Assembly: GCA_039806065.1 (NCBI GenBank)
Contig: JBDKJS010000038.1
Location: forward strand, 1-8,772
Direction of reading: 5' to 3'
Source: JBDKJS01 sp039806065
Lineage (GTDB): Bacteria; Bacteroidota; Bacteroidia; AKYH767-A; 2013-40CM-41-45
Length of the DNA stretch: 8,772 bases
Positions 1 through 6,200 of this stretch are shown here, one piece after another. Made by a program: the position numbers and the translations under genes. The notes below the pieces were generated by a model. The model saw only the letters and a list, made by a program, of their open reading frames with translations. It made no database searches and had not been told where the DNA came from. The first letter of the stretch is position 1. Each line of letters starts with the position of its first letter.

Positions 1-1
1 A

Positions 2-334
2 GGGGGTAGTTTTCCTTCAACTATAGGACGCATTCAGCATGGTTTTGATTGCCGCCCTGATTTAGTGGCGATTGATAATCCCTATCCTCCGAATAAGTAT
101 ATTGGCAAATTTTATTTAGATAGTTTAGTGCATGACCCAGTCATGCTGCAATACCTTATTCAATTATTTGGTGCTGATAAAATAGCCCTTGGCAGCGATT
201 ACCCATTTCCATTGGGAGAGCACATACCTGGCAGTATGATTAAACAAATGGCCTTAGCCACCGATACCAAAGAACTATTGCTATCAGGCACTGCATTAAA
301 ATGGTTAAACAAATCGAAAGTAGATTTTATCTAA
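2..334 (+). CDS. ACMSD-type amidohydrolase, C-terminal part (cut by window edge)
   Basis: This is the last 110 residues of a 2-amino-3-carboxymuconate-6-semialdehyde decarboxylase (EC 4.1.1.45), a zinc-dependent amidohydrolase-fold enzyme. It decarboxylates the ring-opened product of 3-hydroxyanthranilate and so diverts tryptophan/kynurenine catabolism away from quinolinate and NAD. The frame is open from base 2, so the gene starts before the window. Seen directly: a GRIQHGF segment at fragment residues 9-15, a DNPYPPNKY segment, and GSDYPFPLGE at 64-73. From recalled family alignments, Arg10 matches the arginine that reaches into the neighbouring subunit's active site (human Arg235). Asp66 (bases 197-199) matches the metal-binding Asp291; the spacing of 56 residues between the two is identical. 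The catalytic His224 equivalent would lie just outside the window. The gene converges on ppa and the two stop codons overlap. A related decarboxylase of the same subfamily is possible, but the GSDYPFPLGE motif favours ACMSD. Confidence 0.88.
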   Translation, partial: GGSFPSTIGRIQHGFDCRPDLVAIDNPYPPNKYIGKFYLDSLVHDPVMLQYLIQLFGADKIALGSDYPFPLGEHIPGSMIKQMALATDTKELLLSGTALKWLNKSKVDFI

Positions 335-879
335 CCTTTTGAACATATAATTTTATTATAATCGTCCATCGCAGCTTTAATAATCGTTAAAGCATTTGAC
401 AAGCCATTAAACTCTTGCACCACTACTTTTTTATTCTCTAATTGTTTATACACTTCAAAAAAGTGCTTTATTTCTGAAAAAAAATGTTGGGGTAAATCTT
501 CTATTACTTTAATATGAAAAAGTGATGCATCACCAATTGGTGCAAGTATAATTTTATCGTCCACCTCATTGTTATCTACCATTCGCATCACACCTACTAT
601 TCTACCCCTTAGTTGGCTAAGTGGTTCTAGCGGCACTTGTGAAATCACCAAAGCATCCAATGGATCATGATCTTTGCCCAATGTCTGCGGTATTATTCCA
701 TAATTTATGGGGTAATGTGTAGCACCATATAGAACTCTGTCAAGCCGAAGTAGGCCCGTAGTTTTATCAATTTCATATTTAGCCTTGCTTCCTTGAGCTA
801 TTTCTATTACAGCAGTTATGGTGGCCGCTGCATCTAAGTCGGGGTTAATATGATGCCAAGGGTGGAAGTGAAGATTCAT
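331..879 (-). CDS. ppa: Inorganic pyrophosphatase, family I (soluble)
   Basis: A cytoplasmic, Mg-dependent pyrophosphatase (EC 3.6.1.1) that hydrolyses PPi to two phosphates and pulls biosynthetic reactions forward. The 182-residue length is normal for bacterial family I. The full catalytic set is visible by comparison with the E. coli enzyme: Glu26, Lys34, Glu36, Arg48, Tyr60, the Asp70/Asp72/Asp75 cluster in DHDPLD, Asp102, Asp107, Lys109 and Tyr144-Lys145. Spacing matches E. coli except for one residue fewer between Glu26 and Lys34. The second position of the DxDPxD signature is His71, where the usual pattern has Gly, Ser, Asn or Asp; no catalytic residue is affected. The N-terminal HPWHH segment is typical of Bacteroidota versions as I recall them. 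The ATG at 879-877 lies 23 bases after the pbpC stop with no Shine-Dalgarno and no clear promoter between, so co-transcription with pbpC is likely. The TAG stop (333-331) overlaps the TAA stop of the convergent gene. Confidence 0.95.
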   Translation of the reverse strand: MNLHFHPWHHINPDLDAAATITAVIEIAQGSKAKYEIDKTTGLLRLDRVLYGATHYPINYGIIPQTLGKDHDPLDALVISQVPLEPLSQLRGRIVGVMRMVDNNEVDDKIILAPIGDASLFHIKVIEDLPQHFFSEIKHFFEVYKQLENKKVVVQEFNGLSNALTIIKAAMDDYNKIICSKG

Positions 880-902
880 AAGGTTAAATTGTTGAAGTAA
901 AA

Positions 903-3296
903 TTAATAAAACTTTGTGGCTATATAAATATTGGTATTTAGTCCTTTATCATCAGCACAGGATATTTTCACCCTTTCAGTAGTGGGTTTAAAAAAAACTT
1001 TCTCATTTTTATCACAAACTTTTATTAATTCATCATTGATATACCAGTACACCTCGCTCACCCCTGCAGCCACCTGTGCCGCCAATAATAGTGCGCCTTC
1101 ATCTTTTTCGAGAATATATGTTTTACCATTAATAGGGCTCACAATTTTGGGTGGTTGATGTAGAAACACTCTATTGCAAGATTCATTGTGCTGAGGAATT
1201 TTAACATAAGGTAGTTTTTCTTGCTCGTACCACATAAGTATTTCAGCGCTGTGATTTTCCATTACCTTTATCTTGTAGCCATTAGATGGTGTACAGTTGG
1301 TACAATAGCTCATGCTTTCGTTAGCATTCATAGCCACTTCAATCAAATGATTGCATTTCTTGTTGGTGCTTTTAAGAGGAAGAAAATAATCTGCTATTTG
1401 ATTGGTGCACAAATTTCCTGGAGGCAATCCACTGGCACTGCACACATATCTTATATCCAATGCAGCAGGTGGTTTAAACCACACTTGGCCTGTATTATAA
1501 GTTATGGTATTGAACAGTTCGAAGAGAAGTGGAGTTGCACGATCGGCACCGGTTAATTCAGGGACCCCTTTTCCAGAAAAATTTCCTACCCAAACGGCAA
1601 TTGTATATTTATTGTTGTAGCCAATGCTCCAGGCATCGCGTCTTCCATAGCTGGTGCCTGTTTTCCAGGCAATTTTTGGCAAGCGAATTGTACTTTCAAA
1701 GCCTGTAGGCAGATCAGGCCTTTGCACACTGCTCAATATTTTTGAGATTAAATATGCAGCCCCTTCCGAAATAATGGAAGTTGATTTCATCGTACGAGAG
1801 CTAGCGGTATACGAAAGTTGAGAAAACTTACCTCCGTTTGCCAGCATGGCATAAAGTGCAGCGAGTTCTTCCAATGAAGCGCCACAGCCACCTAAAGCAA
1901 GTGAAAGTCCCGAATTTTTTTCGGATATACCACCCGATTTAAATTGCAATTGTTTAAGTTTTTGAACAATTGTATTAACCCCTAATTGCTGTAATAATTT
2001 CACGGCCGGTATGTTTAACGAAAGTGCCAAAGCATTTTCAGCAGAAATTAAACCACTATAGGTAGCATTAAAATTTTCTGGTGCATAGCCATTAAAATTT
2101 ACTGGTACATCAGCAATCTTGGTATGAGGTGTAATAATACCAGCATCAATAGCTGCAGCATAAATCAATGGTTTAAGAGTACTTCCTGGCGATCGTGATG
2201 CTACTACGCCATCAACCTGGCCTGCATGAATGGGGTCGTTAAAATCAGGGGAGCCTACATAGGCTTTCACTTTCATACTACCATTATCAATAATTAAAGC
2301 AGCTAAATTATGAACATCAATTGCGGTTAACCTCTTAGCATAATTAGCACATAGCTGCTCTGCTTTCAGTTGCATAGCTAAATCAATATTGGTTTTAATA
2401 ACACTATCAGAATGATAAATGCGATAGAGTCTATTGGCTAAATGAGGGGCTGCTGCTGAAAGCGATGCTCGCTTTGCAGTTAGTGGTTCTTTCAAAGCAT
2501 CAGCAAGAAGAGATTTTTCAATTACCCCACCGGCAACTAATTTTTGAAGCCACTTGTTTCTAGCTTTAATAATGGCATCAGTATTTTTAGCAATATTAAG
2601 TGAAATTGGTCTGTTGGGTATGACGGCTAAGGAAGCTGCTTCAGCTATACTCAATTTGGTGGCAGGCTTTCCAAAATAAAGCATGGCTGCTGCTCGGGCT
2701 CCCTCAATGTTTCCACCATACGGTAATAGGTTTAAGTATAGATTTAAAATTTCGCTTTTTGAAAAATGCCATTCTAGTTGAAGTGCATAAATCGATTCTT
2801 TAATTTTATTGAACCATGTACGAGGGGCCGGCTTTAGCAATCTTACTACTTGCATGGTAATGGTGCTAGCGCCACTAGAGCGCCTTTGGTTGAGCAGGTT
2901 TTGAAAGGCTGCCCTACCAATTGCAATTGGGTTGACACCAGGATGATAGTAAAAATATTTATCCTCTTTATGTAATAAAATTTTAATTAACTCAGGACTG
3001 TAATCATTAAGAGAAGCAGGTAAGCGCCATTTATCATCAGCTGATAAGTAAGCATGAAGTATTTCTCCTTGATCAGCTGTAATTATTGTTGAGTACCTGA
3101 TGCGCACCTCCAATGGAAACAAGTTATCAAATGCAATAAATAACACTAAAGGTATCACTGCCAATAACAGGACAACTTTTATGAGCCACCTTCGGGTATA
3201 ATAAATTACCGTAACAATCACTGGTAGTTTACGATTATTTAATTGTAATAGTAGTGGCTCCGTGATAGGAGTGATAAGCGCCATCATACATAGCAT
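903..3296 (-). CDS. pbpC: Penicillin-binding protein 1C (bifunctional glycosyltransferase/transpeptidase)
   Basis: A class A penicillin-binding protein anchored in the inner membrane that polymerises lipid II into glycan strands and cross-links them. Counting from the longest start (797 residues): one membrane segment at about 38-56; a GT51 glycosyltransferase at about 70-240 with catalytic Glu111 in the EDKYFYYHPGVN motif, followed by STITMQV and EWHFSKSEILNLYLN motifs; a transpeptidase at about 325-600 with nucleophile Ser372 in STLK, Ser426-Leu-Asn428, and Lys545-Thr-Gly; a Cys-containing linker (Cys619, 630, 648, 665, 668); and a BiPBP_C-type beta domain at about 710-797. Both enzyme halves look intact, and the C-terminal domain separates PbpC from PBP1A/1B. 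The start is uncertain. The longest ATG (3296) overlaps the macroglobulin gene by 62 bases; ATGs at 3287 and 3284 and a GTG at 3221 are alternatives. The GTG would leave about 12 residues before the membrane helix, as in E. coli PbpC. Pairing with an upstream macroglobulin gene is the classic PbpC context. Confidence 0.95.
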   Translation of the reverse strand: MLCMMALITPITEPLLLQLNNRKLPVIVTVIYYTRRWLIKVVLLLAVIPLVLFIAFDNLFPLEVRIRYSTIITADQGEILHAYLSADDKWRLPASLNDYSPELIKILLHKEDKYFYYHPGVNPIAIGRAAFQNLLNQRRSSGASTITMQVVRLLKPAPRTWFNKIKESIYALQLEWHFSKSEILNLYLNLLPYGGNIEGARAAAMLYFGKPATKLSIAEAASLAVIPNRPISLNIAKNTDAIIKARNKWLQKLVAGGVIEKSLLADALKEPLTAKRASLSAAAPHLANRLYRIYHSDSVIKTNIDLAMQLKAEQLCANYAKRLTAIDVHNLAALIIDNGSMKVKAYVGSPDFNDPIHAGQVDGVVASRSPGSTLKPLIYAAAIDAGIITPHTKIADVPVNFNGYAPENFNATYSGLISAENALALSLNIPAVKLLQQLGVNTIVQKLKQLQFKSGGISEKNSGLSLALGGCGASLEELAALYAMLANGGKFSQLSYTASSRTMKSTSIISEGAAYLISKILSSVQRPDLPTGFESTIRLPKIAWKTGTSYGRRDAWSIGYNNKYTIAVWVGNFSGKGVPELTGADRATPLLFELFNTITYNTGQVWFKPPAALDIRYVCSASGLPPGNLCTNQIADYFLPLKSTNKKCNHLIEVAMNANESMSYCTNCTPSNGYKIKVMENHSAEILMWYEQEKLPYVKIPQHNESCNRVFLHQPPKIVSPINGKTYILEKDEGALLLAAQVAAGVSEVYWYINDELIKVCDKNEKVFFKPTTERVKISCADDKGLNTNIYIATKFY
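3219..3221 (-). other. Alternative GTG start codon of pbpC
   Basis: Codon 26 of the longest pbpC frame is GTG. It lies 13 bases past the macroglobulin TAA stop (3237-3235). Starting here removes the gene overlap and gives a short basic cytoplasmic tail (TRR, then Lys) before the membrane helix, like E. coli PbpC. There is no convincing ribosome binding site for any candidate start, so sequence alone does not decide. Confidence 0.4.
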
Positions 3297-6200
3297 CAGC
3301 GCTTACAGGACCCATTTTAAATTTACCAGTAGAAACAGCCCTTACCATATAGTAGAAATTTTTAGTTGTCAAGGTAGCTTCCGTAAAATAATTGATTCTA
3401 TCGTCTCTTATATCAAAGTACGCTGCGTTACTGGCATCAGTAATCCAATTCATATCAGGCAGGTCCTTTATTCTTGGATTCTCTATTTCAAATCCTGCTG
3501 GTAGCATATCTGTGAGTACTACATTTTCAACCCGGCTTCTTTCCAAACTGGTTAATGAGAGTTTTATCACAATCAAATCTCCTTGTTGAATATCTGTTAA
3601 AGTTATTGCCTTGCCTTGCCGGTTGAAAAATGATTTTCTAGCTTGGAGGTATTTATCTTCTTGAACATAATTTCCTGAAGCGCTCAATCCTTCAATTTCA
3701 TAAAAATAATATAGAACTCCCCCTGATACATTAACATCTACTTTTTTTCCTGCAATGTTTTGGGTGAGTAATAATGGCTGTTCATTAACGGTTCCCATAG
3801 GTTTGCCTTCAATTGAAACAGCAGCGGTAGCATTCGACTTATTCACCTTACGCATATACTTACCCATTGCCAAAAAGCTAAATGCAGCCTCCTGAGAATT
3901 TAAATACGGTTCCTTACTAATTTGGTCGCTCAAATGACGCACCATACTAATTATTTGATTGTTTTCAGGATCGGTTTCAAGAAGGGCGTTTAATACCAAT
4001 GCTTCATCTCTGAGGTATGAATAAAAACTTCCTCCAAGTGCTCTTGTGCTTTTTTCGGTGATAGCCTTTGGTAGAATAGCTTGATAGCTTGCTCTATCAC
4101 CAATACTCAAATAAGCACATGCGAGCAGGTATTTACTATCCACGGTTAGGCTGTTGAGGTTGGCCTTAAAGAAATTCATAGAAGGCAAATCAGCCTTGGC
4201 ATATAATGCCAGGATGTAGAGTGAATATATGTTTTCATGTGCATAAATGGCTCTATAACGAATTTGTTGATTATCATAGTAGGCATACGTATTGTCCATG
4301 GCACGCTCATTCACTTTTTTTGCAAGGTATGCCATGGCATTATCCAAGATATTTTTGTTTACCTCGTAGCCGGCTTTTTGTGCTTCTACTAGAAAATGCA
4401 CTGCATATATGGTTCCCCACCAAGACTCATATTCGCCACCCGGCCAATAGGAAAGTGCGCCATTATAAAGTTGCATACCTTCCAATTTTCTAATTGCCTC
4501 TTGTACATAAAAGGCCGGATTTTGGCCTCTTGTAGATTTATGTTCCATATTGCTAACCAAATCGGCATAGTATAATTGCGGAAACGCTTTGCTTGTAGTT
4601 TGCTCCACACAACCAAAGGGATAGCCAAGTAAATAATTTAATTGCTTAGAGAATTTGACTAAAGGATTTCTACTAATAAGCAATTTTGCTTTAGTGGAGG
4701 ATTGAATAAAATCATTCTGTAAATTTATAACGCCTGCCTGTTTTAGTTCACCGGCATCGGCTATTTTTAATAAACTTGTACTAGGTCTAACAGTAATATC
4801 AGTAATTTCTTTAAACACTTCGTTAAATGCTGTAGTGTTTATTTCGATGGTGCCTTGACCAATAGCATTAGCGGCCACTACTTTATAAATCACCTTTTGT
4901 TCTTTTTGTGGAGGAATATTTACTTCAAAGCTAGCTTGGTCCACTACTCTAAGCGATCCTGTGGTTTTTATCTGTGCACTTGCCTTTGTGGCCTTTGTAG
5001 TGGTATTGGTAATAGTGGTGGGCACGGTGAGGGTATCACCGGGCGATAAAAATCTGGGGATACCAGCACTAATCACTATAGGGTCAGCAACTTTGATATG
5101 CGCATCGGCACTTCCAAATGCAGCATCCTTATAAGCGCAAGCCATAACTCGGAGATCACCACTAAACTGAGGGACATCAAAAGTATATTTTGCTACTCCA
5201 GCAGCATTGGTGCGGAGGTGGCCACTCCACAATGCTACCAAGTTTACTCTTTTATTGCTAAGTGGATTCACTCTCTTTTCCAAGTCGTATCCATCGCCAC
5301 CGGTGCTGCTTCTTTTTAATTTTAGATCGGGCAGCAGGTAGGGATACACATCATAGGCATCTACCATTAGTGCTTTCTTTTGATAGAAAAATGAATATGG
5401 ATCAGGGGTAGCAAAATTTTTCAATTGTAATATTCCTTCATCCACTACAGCAACTGTTACCTCTATATCGCGCAGCGGGGCTGACTGAATGGTAATTGTT
5501 TGTTTAGACTTACTTCTAATTTTTTCAGGGGCTTTAATAGTGAGGGGCAATCGATTTCCATTTTGTTGTACCATTAAGCAAGCAAACCCATGTGCTGTGG
5601 TAAGCGGAATGGCGCCATCATCAAGCGGTCTAAATAAGGTGGCGGTAAGATACACATTGGGTAAAAATTCTTTTTTTATGGGCAGCTTAAATACTGCACT
5701 TTTTTTATCAGTATTTAGATAATGGTATGATAATACATTATTGCATTCTGTGGTAATGAGCATCCTCCCATTAAATGGTGTTTTAAAAACCACTGTTGCC
5801 ACATCACCAATAGTATAATTAGTCTTATCGGCCACTATGTCTATTTGCCCTTCCGTATTCACTTCAAAAGAATTGTTGGAGGTGTAGCCAAATCCATATG
5901 CCCAAAAAGTTCCACTCACATAATGTTCCTCTTCAGGTTCTGCCACCCTTACTTCATACTCTCCACTTCCGCGAGGGGTGAATGCAAAATTATAGACTCC
6001 TGCGGTGAGCTGTACCACCTGGTCTTGGATTATTATTTCCTTTTTTTTGGAAACATATCTATAGCCTGATCCATATTCATCTTGTTCCACTGCACTATAC
6101 CAATCATATTGAACTATTTTTACTCTGGCAGTTGTAGCCAATGGTTTGCCCAATTTATTGACCGCCACAATGGGGATGATAGATTTTGAGCCAACATCAA

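Noticed and set aside
346..360. AT-only inverted repeat (6-base arms, 3-base loop) near the ppa/ACMSD junction as a terminator.
   Set aside because: The stem has no G-C pairs and lies inside the ppa coding sequence; it would be too weak to act as an intrinsic terminator.
931..1556. Plus-strand open stretches at 931-1158 and 1221-1556, antisense to pbpC.
   Set aside because: They lie opposite the conserved C-terminal part of PbpC and show no family resemblance, so they are shadows of that gene.
4206..4628. Other-frame open stretches inside the macroglobulin gene (plus strand 4206-4493, minus strand 4389-4628).
   Set aside because: They are antisense or out of frame to a well-supported gene covering the thioester domain, and their translations show no recognisable domain.
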